Assembly (NCBI GenBank): GCA_963675625.1
Contig: OY776497.1
Coordinates: forward strand, 1,860,001 to 1,924,000
Direction of reading: 5' to 3'
Length of the DNA stretch: 64,000 nucleotides
Source of the DNA: F22 sp963675625
GTDB lineage: Bacteria > Bacteroidota > Bacteroidia > Bacteroidales > Bacteroidaceae
Under the pieces are notes generated by a model. It searched no databases. It was not told the DNA's origin and saw nothing but the letters and a program-made list of their open reading frames with translations. The translations under genes and the position numbers were made by a program. Positions 1 through 9,254 of this stretch are shown in pieces (the stretch's first letter is position 1; each line of letters opens with the position of its first letter).

Positions 1-194
1 GTGTGATTAATAACAAACACTACATAAGCGACACACTTGCTGGTGCAGGAATTGGTATATTGAGTGTGGAATTAGCGTACCAAACATTGCCATTTTGGCG
101 ACGAGTCCTAAAATTGCCAGCTGATAAACAATTTGTAATGACCCCGATGGTGGGAGAAAAAAATATAGGTGCTTACGTAGCCTTTACGTTTTGA
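1..194 (+). CDS. PAP2-family phosphatase, C-terminal fragment
   Basis: Only the last ~64 codons are in the window; the frame is open to the left edge (reading from base 3, after the last two bases of an Arg codon). The residues RVINNKHYISD match the third PAP2 superfamily motif (SRx5HxxxD), with His as the active-site base, followed by a hydrophobic stretch GAGIGILSV typical of the last membrane helix. Members dephosphorylate lipid phosphates such as phosphatidic acid, undecaprenyl pyrophosphate or lipid A, and the substrate cannot be told from this piece. The stop codon directly abuts the stop codon of the convergent histidine kinase gene, with no spacer. Confidence 0.75.
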   Translation, partial: VINNKHYISDTLAGAGIGILSVELAYQTLPFWRRVLKLPADKQFVMTPMVGEKNIGAYVAFTF

Positions 195-1499
195 TTATCT
201 ATTCTGTTTAGGAAAAGAGATGATAAAACGTGTCCATAAATCGTCATCGGTGTGTAGCGAGAAGTTGAAGTGATGTTTCTCTAGCACTTCTCGTGTATAG
301 AGCAAACCAATACCTTGCCCTGTCGGCTTCGTTGAAAAGAATGGGCTAAATAACTGTGATTGTATATCTTCTGGAATGCTTGCACCATTGTTTGCAAGAA
401 TCAGTTGTGGAGGATTAGCGGTCGTTGAAATGACGATGTGTCCTTTATCTTCTATACTTTCGACAGCATTTTTTATGATATTGATTAATGCTCCCTCAAA
501 TAAAGGAATATCCAAATAAGCATAAAGCACTTGGCTATCTAATTGGATAGATACTTGAATATTTTTAGGCTGAGTGTAAGAACGTATCATCTTATCGAAA
601 CGTGCAATATATTCATTGAGATTGGTTTCGCTCGTTTGTGGTTCAGGTATCTTCACTACATCGGCAAAACGAGTGATGAAGTGACTCATCGTCATGCACC
701 TTTCTATACAGATATTGGTAACATCGCATATTTCTGTGTTGTTTTCATCGTATGACAATGAGTTGACTACTGTGTCTAAGGTTGATGTAACACCTGCTAC
801 GGTATTATTGACCTCATGAGCAATCATCCTAATGACCTTTTCGTAAGCTATCTTTTCTGCTTTTCGTACTTCTGCTGTAAGAGTTTCTATTAAAATAAAG
901 GGATGTGGAAATCCTCTATCCACAAATGTCTGTTTGGTACATCGATATATTTCGCTTGTGTTTAATCTGTATATTTGTGATTCGTTGGTTTGCAACTTTA
1001 CCAGATATTTGGCTAGTGGATGCTGTATGGTGCCCCATGAATTTTCTGTTTGCGAAGCTTGCAGTATCTCTTTAGCCACTGGATTCATGCTGCTTATTTG
1101 TTCATCAAAATTCAAAATGATAACCCCCATAGGTGAAGCGGCTATCAAGAGATCTAGAAAATAATTCTGTTCTCGCAGACGTAGACGTTCATCCTTTAAT
1201 TGCTGCATCATGCGGTTGAATATATCTACAATATAATCGGCTTCTACTTGCCCTACATTTTTGAGGCGGGAACTAAAATCTTGCTCTTTGATAAGTTCTA
1301 TCCCATTGCCAATTGTTTGCATGGGTTTGACAACCTTCTGGTAGAAGTAAGATAGATAAGTGAGAAGTAGTATAGCGATGAGGCTTGTGCCTACATAAAC
1401 CGTCGTTGCTTTAATCGGTTGAGACATAGCCCATATGATAAAGCAAAATAGGAGGGCGATTAATAAGGTGAGTATGACAAAGTAGCTTCTTATTTTCAT
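195..1499 (-). CDS. NtrY-like sensor histidine kinase
   Basis: A 434-residue membrane sensor kinase. Two membrane helices (about 6-26 and 33-53) are separated by only a few residues, so there is almost no periplasmic sensor loop. A HAMP-like segment (~54-106) and a PAS-like region (~110-205) follow. The phospho-acceptor box is IAHEVNN with His228, the N box is NIIKNAVES (~340) and the G box is GQGIGLLY (~395). The short loop suggests sensing inside the membrane or the cytoplasm, as in NtrY/AtoS-type kinases that pair with sigma-54 activators. It is the last gene of the exporter/regulator unit, 16 bp after the response regulator, which is its presumed partner. Confidence 0.9.
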   Translation of the reverse strand: MKIRSYFVILTLLIALLFCFIIWAMSQPIKATTVYVGTSLIAILLLTYLSYFYQKVVKPMQTIGNGIELIKEQDFSSRLKNVGQVEADYIVDIFNRMMQQLKDERLRLREQNYFLDLLIAASPMGVIILNFDEQISSMNPVAKEILQASQTENSWGTIQHPLAKYLVKLQTNESQIYRLNTSEIYRCTKQTFVDRGFPHPFILIETLTAEVRKAEKIAYEKVIRMIAHEVNNTVAGVTSTLDTVVNSLSYDENNTEICDVTNICIERCMTMSHFITRFADVVKIPEPQTSETNLNEYIARFDKMIRSYTQPKNIQVSIQLDSQVLYAYLDIPLFEGALINIIKNAVESIEDKGHIVISTTANPPQLILANNGASIPEDIQSQLFSPFFSTKPTGQGIGLLYTREVLEKHHFNFSLHTDDDLWTRFIISFPKQNR

Positions 1500-1515
1500 G
1501 GTTGTTGAGATGGGG

Positions 1516-2934
1516 TTATGGATTGTGTCCTTTTTTTACAGTCACATCAATCTTGTATTTTTCCATTCTTCTGTATAGTGCTTGTCTAGTGATGCCCAAT
1601 GCTCTGGCTACAAGTGTTAAGTTGCCACCATGTTTGATGAGTTCTTGGCATATAGCTTGGGTTTCTACTTCTTGTAGAGTCATGCTATTGGTTGATGCAC
1701 AGTTAGAGTCATCGGGATGTGCTGTAATTTCCGTTTTGACATTGCTATTAGGTAGCCCAAACTCGTCAAGTACCTTGCCATCTATTATGTTGTGATTACT
1801 CATAATAATCAGTCTATCAATCAAATTCTTTAATTCTCTGATATTACCATAATAGGGGAGAGTACAGAGTCTTGTCATAGCTTCTTCAGTAAAAGTGACT
1901 TTAGGGCTATTATGCTCTTCTTGTTGACGTTGAGCGAAGTGTTTGATCAGCAAAGGGATATCTTCCCGACGTTCTCTCAATGCTGGTAGATGTACCTGAA
2001 TAAGGTTGATTCGGTAGAAGAGATCTTCACGAAATGTCTTTTGTTTGATCATCGTGGGTAAGTCTTCATTGGTCGCACACACAACACGCACATCAATTTT
2101 ACGTTGTTTGCTATCGCCTAACACCTCATATGTTTGATCTTGTAATACTCGAAGCAATTTGACTTGGCAACTTAAGTCTAGTTCGCCAATTTCATCTAAA
2201 AAAATCGTTCCTTTGTCTGCGAGAGTAAATCGCCCTATACGGTCGCTAGATGCATCAGTAAATGCGCCCTTTTTGTGTCCGAACATTTCACTCTCAAATA
2301 GAGATTGGGATATACCACCTAGGTTGACTTTGACAAAGGCATTTTGAGCACGTTGGCTATTGCGATGAATGGCCTCAGCAATCAATTCTTTACCAGTGCC
2401 ACTTTCACCAGTAATCAATACACTGGCATTTGTTTTGGCTACTCTTTCAATAATTTTTAAGACGTCTGTTATTGCTTGACTTTGACCTATAATAAAGGAA
2501 CGGTCGAAGGGACTGATATCTGTTTTTTGGGGGGTGGGATTGTTTGTGGATTGAACTGTAGGAGATGAAGACAACTCCAATGCTGTTTCTATTTGCTGCA
2601 TTAACTGTCTATTATCCCAAGGCTTAGTGATAAAATCGAACGCACCTAGTTTCATCCCTTGTACCGCAATGTCTATGCTTCCCCATGCGGTGATGAGGAT
2701 GACAGGGGTCTGTGGGTGAATCGTTTTCATCTCTTGGAGAAGCCTTAGGCCTTCTTCGCCAGTAGTGGATAGAGAGTAGTTCATATCCATTAAAATGAGC
2801 TCGGGGCATTGTTCTTGAGCTATGAGCACAGCTTCACCTGGAGTAGCCGCTGTGACTACTTCATATCCAGTGCGTGAAAGCATAAAATTTAAGGAGGAAC
2901 GAATGGCTTTATCGTCGTCAATTATCAATATCAT
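1516..2934 (-). CDS. Sigma-54-dependent response regulator (NtrC family)
   Basis: A 472-residue three-domain activator. The receiver domain (1-115) has the acidic pocket IDDD and phospho-acceptor Asp50. The AAA+ domain (~145-375) has Walker A GESGTGKE (~176-183) and a sigma-54 contact loop GAFTDA at 223-228, where the classical motif is GAFTGA. A Fis-type helix-turn-helix ends the protein (LVARALGITRQALYRRM). It would activate RNA polymerase carrying RpoN. A promoter resembling the -24/-12 class lies just before the first gene of this unit (about 9027-9041), so the operon is the most likely target and the circuit would be autoregulatory. rpoN itself is not in the window. Confidence 0.93.
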   Translation of the reverse strand: MILIIDDDKAIRSSLNFMLSRTGYEVVTAATPGEAVLIAQEQCPELILMDMNYSLSTTGEEGLRLLQEMKTIHPQTPVILITAWGSIDIAVQGMKLGAFDFITKPWDNRQLMQQIETALELSSSPTVQSTNNPTPQKTDISPFDRSFIIGQSQAITDVLKIIERVAKTNASVLITGESGTGKELIAEAIHRNSQRAQNAFVKVNLGGISQSLFESEMFGHKKGAFTDASSDRIGRFTLADKGTIFLDEIGELDLSCQVKLLRVLQDQTYEVLGDSKQRKIDVRVVCATNEDLPTMIKQKTFREDLFYRINLIQVHLPALRERREDIPLLIKHFAQRQQEEHNSPKVTFTEEAMTRLCTLPYYGNIRELKNLIDRLIIMSNHNIIDGKVLDEFGLPNSNVKTEITAHPDDSNCASTNSMTLQEVETQAICQELIKHGGNLTLVARALGITRQALYRRMEKYKIDVTVKKGHNP

Positions 2935-2978
2935 AGTACAAATATATAGAGTTTAGGTGAAAAAAGTAAATGATACTG

Positions 2979-4469
2979 TTATTTTTCAAAATTTAGAGGG
3001 ACAGTTATTTCACAGTTATTGTGATAGTCCCACAAGGTTAGACTTCTCAATTCATAGTAATAGTACCAGTATTTGTACAATTCGTTTATATGTTTTTGAC
3101 GGGCTTCGTCTTTGCTGGTTTGAGCGTCATCGAGGTCTAAAGTGTTTATTTTGCCAGCCAAAAAAGTTTGCACACTCGTTTGATAGCGTTGATGAGCTAT
3201 GCTATCTGCTTGCATTGCTAAGTACAGTTGCTCGCTTTGATTGTTGAATTGCTGAACTAAAAGAAACACGTTTTGTTCAAATTCTTGTCTCTCTTGTTTA
3301 AGTTGGCTGGCTACTATTTTTTGGTTCCCTTGGGCTACTCGTACTTTCCCTTTGCGTTTCCCCCAGTCTAGTAAGGGTATGGAAACACCAATTTCAAAGA
3401 TTTGGTTTTTCTTTAATCCTGTATAAGCCCTGTCAAAATCTTGTGTATGCCCAGTGTACCCAATACTTGCAAAGAGATTAATGTCTCGCATACTTCCTTT
3501 GGCCTGAGCGACTTTATAATCAGCCTCTAGCTGTCTTTTGCGGATGTTTTCAGCAAATGCATTGGCTGATTTTGCTCGAGCAAGTACTTCATCAAAATGC
3601 AATACTAGATTGGGAGCTTCTTTGGGAAGTATGGGTTTTAGTTCGGTGCTATCAGTTATATTTAAAAATGAACGCAATTTAAAAAGCGCACTTTTATGTT
3701 CGCTTTGCATTGAAGTGAGATGCGACGTGGCATTGATTGTGCTTAGTTTTAGTTGCAATAAATCATTGGTACTAATCTGCCCAATATGTTTTCTAGCTAT
3801 AGCCACATCGTACAATTTTTTTGCATTGCGTAGATTCTGTTCTGCGATATGTACGTTTTCTTCAGAAAGCAATAAATTAAAAAACTGCTGGACTGCGCTC
3901 ACGGCCACTTCCTCGGTATCTGATATAAATTGGGCTTTGGCTTCTCTGTATTTTACTGGTTCTATTTTCCTTTGCCATTTTACGTCGTTGATACCAAATA
4001 TGGGTTGAGACAGAGTTAAGCTAATGGGGACGGACATGTAATTTTCTTGTCCTTCTGCCCCCATTTGCTTGATATAGTCCAAGGAGGATTTAAGAGAGAG
4101 TGTACCGCCAGAAAACCATATTTTTTGTGTCATAGATAGTGCACTGTTGAGACCTAATGAGTTGCTTCTTACGTAGGTGTAATTTCCATTATCTTGCTGG
4201 TAGGCATTATATTGTTTTTGATAAGAAGGTAGGGTACCTTTAAGCGAACATTCTGGTAATAAGTCTGCTTTATATGTGCGGTATACCCAGTAGGCCGTTC
4301 TCATTTTATTGATCGCTACTGCTGCCTCTACACTTTGTAGGCGTGCTCTAGATATGACTTCCGTCAATGAGATAGAAGTCGAATCTATAGCTGGTGAGCA
4401 AGCTGCATGTGTTTTGCGTCCACAAAGTGCAGCAAAGATCAGAAGTAGGTATGTAACTGGTTTGTTCAT
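2979..4469 (-). CDS. TolC-family outer membrane efflux protein
   Basis: A 496-residue outer membrane channel. A signal peptide (about 1-22, ending THA) is followed by two repeats of long amphipathic helices and short strands typical of the OEP/TolC fold; LTLSQPIFG and IGVSIPLLDWGKRKGK are typical strand/turn elements at the start of each half. Partner proteins are encoded just upstream: the membrane-fusion adaptor, two permeases and the ATPase. The start is 5 bp after the ATPase stop, so the genes are co-transcribed. It would form the exit duct of a MacAB-like tripartite exporter; the exported substrate is unknown. Confidence 0.9.
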   Translation of the reverse strand: MNKPVTYLLLIFAALCGRKTHAACSPAIDSTSISLTEVISRARLQSVEAAVAINKMRTAYWVYRTYKADLLPECSLKGTLPSYQKQYNAYQQDNGNYTYVRSNSLGLNSALSMTQKIWFSGGTLSLKSSLDYIKQMGAEGQENYMSVPISLTLSQPIFGINDVKWQRKIEPVKYREAKAQFISDTEEVAVSAVQQFFNLLLSEENVHIAEQNLRNAKKLYDVAIARKHIGQISTNDLLQLKLSTINATSHLTSMQSEHKSALFKLRSFLNITDSTELKPILPKEAPNLVLHFDEVLARAKSANAFAENIRKRQLEADYKVAQAKGSMRDINLFASIGYTGHTQDFDRAYTGLKKNQIFEIGVSIPLLDWGKRKGKVRVAQGNQKIVASQLKQERQEFEQNVFLLVQQFNNQSEQLYLAMQADSIAHQRYQTSVQTFLAGKINTLDLDDAQTSKDEARQKHINELYKYWYYYYELRSLTLWDYHNNCEITVPLNFEK

Positions 4470-4474
4470 CTTGT

Positions 4475-5143
4475 CTATTTGATTTGTCTACCATCAAAAA
4501 AGCGGATGGTGCGATCTGTTTGTTTGGCTTGGAGTTCATTGTGGGTAACCATTATCACTGTACGGTTATCTTCTTCGTTAAATTGATGCAATAGGTCCAT
4601 GATTTCTGTCCCCATCTTACTATCTAAGTTACCAGTTGGTTCATCGGCCAATAGAATCTTTGGATCTCCAATCATGGCACGAGCGATAGCTACGCGTTGG
4701 CATTGCCCACCAGATAACTGAGTAGGCATATGATGCATGCGGTGACTTAGACCGACTTTTTCTAGGATGGCTTTTGCTTTCTCTGTGCGTTCTTTGCTAG
4801 ATAGGCCTTTGCGGTATAAGAGTGGCAGTTCCACATTGTCTAGGATATTGAGAGAATGGATTAGATGAAAACTTTGGAAAATAAAACCAAGATTTTGATT
4901 CCTAAATTTAGCTGCGGCTTTATCTCCTAGTGAAGTGATATTGACGTTGTCGATGATCAGTTCACCACTAGTGGGAGTGTCTAATAGTCCCATGATATTG
5001 AGTAGGGTGGATTTGCCACATCCAGATGGCCCCATAATGCTTAAAAATTCTCCTTTGTTTACATGGATATGTACATTCTCAAGTGCTTGAGTTTCTATTT
5101 CACTAGTGCGATAGACTTTGTTGATATTTTCTAGGGTAATCAT
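4475..5143 (-). CDS. ABC transporter ATP-binding protein (MacB/LolD type)
   Basis: A 222-residue stand-alone nucleotide-binding subunit. Walker A is GPSGCGKST (~38-46), the Q loop lies in FIFQSFHLI, the signature is LSGGQCQRVAIARA, Walker B is ILLADEPTG and the switch His lies in MVTHN. These are hallmarks of the MacB/LolD/FtsE class, which powers FtsX-fold permeases by mechanotransmission instead of moving substrate through the membrane. It lies between the permease and TolC genes, 43 bp after the permease and 5 bp before the channel gene. Confidence 0.95.
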   Translation of the reverse strand: MITLENINKVYRTSEIETQALENVHIHVNKGEFLSIMGPSGCGKSTLLNIMGLLDTPTSGELIIDNVNITSLGDKAAAKFRNQNLGFIFQSFHLIHSLNILDNVELPLLYRKGLSSKERTEKAKAILEKVGLSHRMHHMPTQLSGGQCQRVAIARAMIGDPKILLADEPTGNLDSKMGTEIMDLLHQFNEEDNRTVIMVTHNELQAKQTDRTIRFFDGRQIK

Positions 5144-5185
5144 ATTTATTGTTTTAGAGTTATTGATATTGTTTATTGTGTCGGC

Positions 5186-6445
5186 TTATTCATCGTGTAG
5201 AACTTCTGCGGCTTGGATTTTGAAAGTGCTCCATGCAGATATTAGTACTCCACCAATAATGAGTAGACTCATTGTTATGATGGACAATACACTTGTGATA
5301 ATTGTTGGGATGACTATCTCTTCGTGACTACTTAAATGCCCCGTCGTGATGTAATAGCCTATATACAAGATGATTAAGGGAAGAGTGCATAATAAGATGA
5401 AAAGCCCTTCATATATAAAGTTTAAAATAATATGTACTTTGCTTGATCCTATAGCCATCAATAAACCAATCTCTTTGCGTCTTTGTGATGTGCGTAGCCA
5501 AAATGTACCAAGGATCCCGAGGAAAGCGCATACTAAGAGGAAGCTAACTAAGAATACTCTTTGTTTTATTTGTCGTACAAAGTACTCGTTTAGTCCTGCT
5601 TTTATGAGTGAAAAGCTGGTTGCAGAGTTTATATATATTGGTGACGTGGAGATCAGAGCTTTGTTTTTATTTAGCCAATTTTCCATGTCTTGTTGCGTCA
5701 TGTGTTGTTTCATGCGAAGGCATACCTGCACCGAATTGGAAGTAGCTCCTTCCGACTCGATAAATTCTGATAGATCTTTTTCCGTTATTACTTCGTAGCA
5801 CCCATCCATGACTTCCTCGTAGTCAGAGTAACGAATATTTTCTGCTATTTGTAAGATAGGCATAGGTCCGTTGTCAAATCCAGTGACAAGCGTATCTATA
5901 ATATTTGTGTGTCCTGCCATTTTCAGTGCCGTGGACTTTGTTGGAATGATATAGTGTTTTTCTATTGCAGGGATTTGGTCTGCTAGTGGACGCCCATGAA
6001 TATCTTTGCAACGAAAAACACGCATGACATCTTTGTTATAGTATCTAATGAGTACTCCATGTACGTATTTCTTATTATTTAAAGAATCTTTGGCTAAATA
6101 CATGCTGATATTACTATTATTGCTTGAGTAGGGCATAGAATTTACAGTTAGACCAATAGCATCTACAGCATTATCTTGACGGATGTTCTTCATGATTTGT
6201 GTGATGGCAGCATAATCTTGACTAAAATTTGGCTGATCATCCACAGAGGTGGATACACTTCTACCGATGCGTAGACGCCAACAATTTTCGATGTTGGTAC
6301 CAGTTGGCAGGGTGGATAGTTGGTAACTTTTGTATAAATCATTAAAAGCGACCCATATGATTGCCAGTACTATAAGGAGTTCTACGTACAACCATGTGTT
6401 TTGTTTGCGTTCGTTATATATGCGATGTAATAATTGTTTCCACAT
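5186..6445 (-). CDS. FtsX/MacB-type ABC transporter permease (second)
   Basis: A 419-residue permease with the FtsX topology: one N-terminal helix (~19-36), a periplasmic domain of about 260 residues, then three helices (~298-320, 345-372, 385-410). The coupling region is LRTSQRRKEIGLLMAIGSS, which matches the FtsX consensus RxxEIGxLxAxG. It is only distantly similar to the preceding permease, so the pair probably works as a heterodimer. The gene starts 12 bp after the stop of the first permease. Confidence 0.88.
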   Translation of the reverse strand: MWKQLLHRIYNERKQNTWLYVELLIVLAIIWVAFNDLYKSYQLSTLPTGTNIENCWRLRIGRSVSTSVDDQPNFSQDYAAITQIMKNIRQDNAVDAIGLTVNSMPYSSNNSNISMYLAKDSLNNKKYVHGVLIRYYNKDVMRVFRCKDIHGRPLADQIPAIEKHYIIPTKSTALKMAGHTNIIDTLVTGFDNGPMPILQIAENIRYSDYEEVMDGCYEVITEKDLSEFIESEGATSNSVQVCLRMKQHMTQQDMENWLNKNKALISTSPIYINSATSFSLIKAGLNEYFVRQIKQRVFLVSFLLVCAFLGILGTFWLRTSQRRKEIGLLMAIGSSKVHIILNFIYEGLFILLCTLPLIILYIGYYITTGHLSSHEEIVIPTIITSVLSIITMSLLIIGGVLISAWSTFKIQAAEVLHDE

Positions 6446-6456
6446 AATGTTTTAAA

Positions 6457-7710
6457 TTATAATGAGTTGACTATTGGGGTTTTACTCACTCTCCACGCTG
6501 GTATTGATGAACACAGAAAGTTCAGAAGAAAGCTAATAATTAAAGCAATGGCAATAGCTTCTATCTTTATCAATGACCAGATACTAATGCTTGCTGAAGA
6601 ATCTGGATGGAATATCAGAAAATCAATGATTAATGGAATGAGTAACCAAGCTAGTATAAGGCCGATTACACCACCAATACATGTGATGATGAGGTTTTCT
6701 CGCAATAGTAGAGAGATGATGTCACCAATTGATGCTCCGTAGGCTCTTCGTATACTGATTTCTGCTTCGCGCTTTTTGAATGAGGCAAAGATGAGTCCTA
6801 ATAGGTTGACTGCTGGTACTAATAGGAATAACAATGCAAGACTGCCATACTTCTTGTAAAATGCAGATGGGTCTGTTGTGTGATTGGCCCATCCCTCAGG
6901 ATTGTACATCATACCTGCTGCTGTATCAATGGTTCTGGGAGTTATAGTAAAAGGATAGGATTGTTCTACCTCTTTGCATTTTGTGACAATTTCATTTTGG
7001 ATTTTAGGGAATTCTGCTTGGTCTTTGGCCAAAATCAAGACGCTAATGCCACCACCGATTCCTTGTGTCTCATCATTGGTGTTCATGACTATCTCTGATG
7101 TTGTGTATGGAATCCATATATCAGAGGATGAAACAAAATTGCCCATCGTGGCAGGTTCTACTATTCCTATCACTTTAAATGGTGTTTGGTCATTTAAAAT
7201 TGTTTTGCCTACAGCGTTTTCAGCATGTCCCCATAGTTTGATGGCCATTTTGTTCGTAATTACAGCTACTGGACGTTTGTTGATGCAGTCATTTTCTGTA
7301 AAAGGACGCCCTTCGACAAAGTCGAATGAGAGGATCTTGAAATAATTTCCATCGACGTAAGCAACTGTGCTTGGTTTGTAGGAAGTTTTGCTTACTGAAG
7401 AGAATACTTTACTTTCGGATTTGATGAGTCCAACAAGTTCTGGAGTCTTTAATGGACGCCATATTTTACGTATGCCTTCTATGCCATAGTATGAATTGGT
7501 TGTAAAATCACCATTCCTAATTTGTACTGCACGAGCAATTAATGTGCGCTCTTTATTGACTTCTGGTGGTGTCGGATTGAGATAAATCTGTATCATCAGT
7601 TCAAGTAGCATGATACCAGCTACAGATAGTGCGCTACCTATAATGGTGAGCCCAAAGATGACTTTGTTCTTCTTTAGTTGAAAAAATGTTTGTTTGAATA
7701 AATGTTTCAT
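6457..7710 (-). CDS. FtsX/MacB-type ABC transporter permease (first)
   Basis: A 417-residue permease with an N-terminal helix (~16-38), a MacB-like periplasmic core domain including a VDGNYFKILSFDFVEGRPF segment, and three C-terminal helices. The coupling motif is KKREAEISIRRAYGAS. The frame is open to 7791, but that start would overlap the adaptor gene by 47 bp. Starting at the Met at 7710 (MKHLFKQTFF) gives the usual FtsX N-terminus of a basic amphipathic segment before the first helix, and leaves a 34-bp gap, so it is preferred. Confidence 0.88.
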   Translation of the reverse strand: MKHLFKQTFFQLKKNKVIFGLTIIGSALSVAGIMLLELMIQIYLNPTPPEVNKERTLIARAVQIRNGDFTTNSYYGIEGIRKIWRPLKTPELVGLIKSESKVFSSVSKTSYKPSTVAYVDGNYFKILSFDFVEGRPFTENDCINKRPVAVITNKMAIKLWGHAENAVGKTILNDQTPFKVIGIVEPATMGNFVSSSDIWIPYTTSEIVMNTNDETQGIGGGISVLILAKDQAEFPKIQNEIVTKCKEVEQSYPFTITPRTIDTAAGMMYNPEGWANHTTDPSAFYKKYGSLALLFLLVPAVNLLGLIFASFKKREAEISIRRAYGASIGDIISLLLRENLIITCIGGVIGLILAWLLIPLIIDFLIFHPDSSASISIWSLIKIEAIAIALIISFLLNFLCSSIPAWRVSKTPIVNSL

Positions 7711-7744
7711 ATGTTGGAATATAATATTGTATTTCGATGTTTTA

Positions 7745-8992
7745 CTACTTAATATAGATTGTTTTTCTATCTTCGAAATCATGCATGTCATTGATTGCTA
7801 CTTGGTCATTAACTGCTAATCCCTTGATAACTTCAATGTATTTATAATTTGATTTGCCAAGAGTTACTTTTTTACGGTGCAGGCAGTTGTCCTTGTCTGC
7901 AATAAACATGGTGTATTCTCCTGGACCTTGATAGCTAGAAAAATAGTCTATGCGCTTAATATTGGTTTTTGTGTTACTCATTATATTGATATCTGTTTTA
8001 AGGCCCGATTGTAGTTTGGGGTGATTAGCTTCTGCAAGGTGAACAGTAAAATGAATCATCCCATTTTTAGATAGTGGGGTTATGGATGTGACGCTTCCTG
8101 CTAGTTCTTCTTTATCTAAGCAGACTATAACTGGGCTATTAAGATGTATTTTATCAGCAAATGCATCTGCTATGGCTCCTTGTATTTTGTATTTTGAGAG
8201 ATCTGAAATAACAGCTAGTTGTGTCCCTTGTTGCACGTTGGCGCCGATTTGTTCGTTGATGTATGTTAGATAGCCAGTGTGTGGGGCTTTGACCTTGGCT
8301 TGACTCAATGTGTGCTGCATAATTAGTATGTCTTTACATAACATGCTATAGCTTAATTGTTGAACCTGTTCTTCGGCCTGTGCGATGTCACATTCGTTTT
8401 TGTACTGTTCACGCATCTGTTGGAGTTCGAGTTCTCCTACCTGAACGCCCAAATGAGCTTGGGCTACATTTTCTTGAGTACCAGCACCAATACTGTCTAG
8501 ATATTTCTCATTAAGCCATTTTACTTTTAAATGTTCTAATTTCATTCCAGCTACTTTGATTTGCATCTTTAAGTTTGCTTGTGTCGTTTGGTTGTTGACT
8601 TGTAGTTGATTAAGCTTTACTAAACGCATCTTTTTTTCATCAATCATTTGGTTGACTTTCGTTTCTGTGGCTTGTAAATCCAATTGCATAAGTGGGGTGC
8701 CTTCTTGCACTTTTTCTCCACCATGACAATATAACTTTGTTATACGTGAGTTGATTGGTGAGGCTATGATTTCTTCAAAGATAGGGCATACAGTTCCTGA
8801 TGCGCTAATACTTACTTGCATATCTCCTTTGTCTACCTTGGATAACTTAACAAATCGCTTAGATATACTGGGGCGATAGACATGCAGTATGCCGATCGTG
8901 ATGAAAGCTAATACAATGATAGGTAGCCCTATTTTGACTAGTTGGCGTAATTTCTCTTTTCGCTGTGTGCGTACTGGAATTTTCTTGTCCAT
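7745..8992 (-). CDS. HlyD/MacA-type periplasmic adaptor protein
   Basis: A 415-residue membrane-fusion protein. A short basic N-terminus leads into one membrane helix (~20-40), then a biotinyl-lipoyl-like half (SPINSRITKLYCHGGEKVQEGTPLMQLD), a long coiled-coil hairpin (~115-235), the second lipoyl half (VKAPHTGYLTYINEQIGANVQQGTQLAVI) and beta-barrel domains. It bridges the inner-membrane permeases and the TolC channel. It is the first gene of the unit, and its start lies 34 bp from the candidate sigma-54 promoter, giving a leader of only about 20-25 nt. Confidence 0.9.
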   Translation of the reverse strand: MDKKIPVRTQRKEKLRQLVKIGLPIIVLAFITIGILHVYRPSISKRFVKLSKVDKGDMQVSISASGTVCPIFEEIIASPINSRITKLYCHGGEKVQEGTPLMQLDLQATETKVNQMIDEKKMRLVKLNQLQVNNQTTQANLKMQIKVAGMKLEHLKVKWLNEKYLDSIGAGTQENVAQAHLGVQVGELELQQMREQYKNECDIAQAEEQVQQLSYSMLCKDILIMQHTLSQAKVKAPHTGYLTYINEQIGANVQQGTQLAVISDLSKYKIQGAIADAFADKIHLNSPVIVCLDKEELAGSVTSITPLSKNGMIHFTVHLAEANHPKLQSGLKTDINIMSNTKTNIKRIDYFSSYQGPGEYTMFIADKDNCLHRKKVTLGKSNYKYIEVIKGLAVNDQVAINDMHDFEDRKTIYIK

Positions 8993-9026
8993 AAATAGTG
9001 TTTTAATATAACTGCTATTTATAAAG

Positions 9027-9041
9027 TCAACTTGTGTGCCA
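9027..9041 (-). promoter_or_regulatory. Candidate sigma-54 (-24/-12) promoter
   Basis: Read on the minus strand the site is TGGCACACAAGTTGA. The consensus is TGGCACG-N4-TTGC. All bases of the -24 block TGGCAC match, the -12 block reads TTGA instead of TTGC, and the GG-to-G spacing is the required ten bases. It points at the adaptor gene, with a predicted start of transcription near 9015. The operon encodes its own sigma-54 activator, which supports the call. Confidence 0.6.
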
Positions 9042-9105
9042 GTGAAGAAATGTTCTGGTATTCAGGATCTAAGATGTTTTTGTAAGGTGTACGATACGGG
9101 ATAAA

Positions 9106-9121
9106 TGTCCGAAAATGGACA
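9106..9121. promoter_or_regulatory. Candidate upstream activator dyad
   Basis: TGTCC-N6-GGACA is a perfect 5-bp inverted repeat centred about 80 bp upstream of the -24 element, a normal position for the enhancer site of an NtrC-family activator. Only one clear copy is seen. Confidence 0.4.
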
Positions 9122-9144
9122 AATCTTTGGTGTGTATATATAAG

Positions 9145-9181
9145 AAAAGTCCCCAATCCAAAAAGGATTGAGGACTTTTTT
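9145..9181 (-). terminator. Terminator after the AraC gene
   Basis: The stem AAAAGTCC-x-CAATCC pairs with GGATTG-x-GGACTTTT around an AAAAA loop, with one internal mismatch and T tracts on both sides. It follows the stop codon at 9255 on the minus strand. Confidence 0.7.
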
Positions 9182-9254
9182 CTGTACCGCAAATGGAACT
9201 GCTATATATCAATGAAGCTTAATGATATATTTGATGCATATTGATGAAAAATAG

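Noticed and set aside
3538..4008. 156-residue plus-strand frame opposite the TolC gene
   Set aside because: Antisense shadow; the TolC reading explains the region fully.
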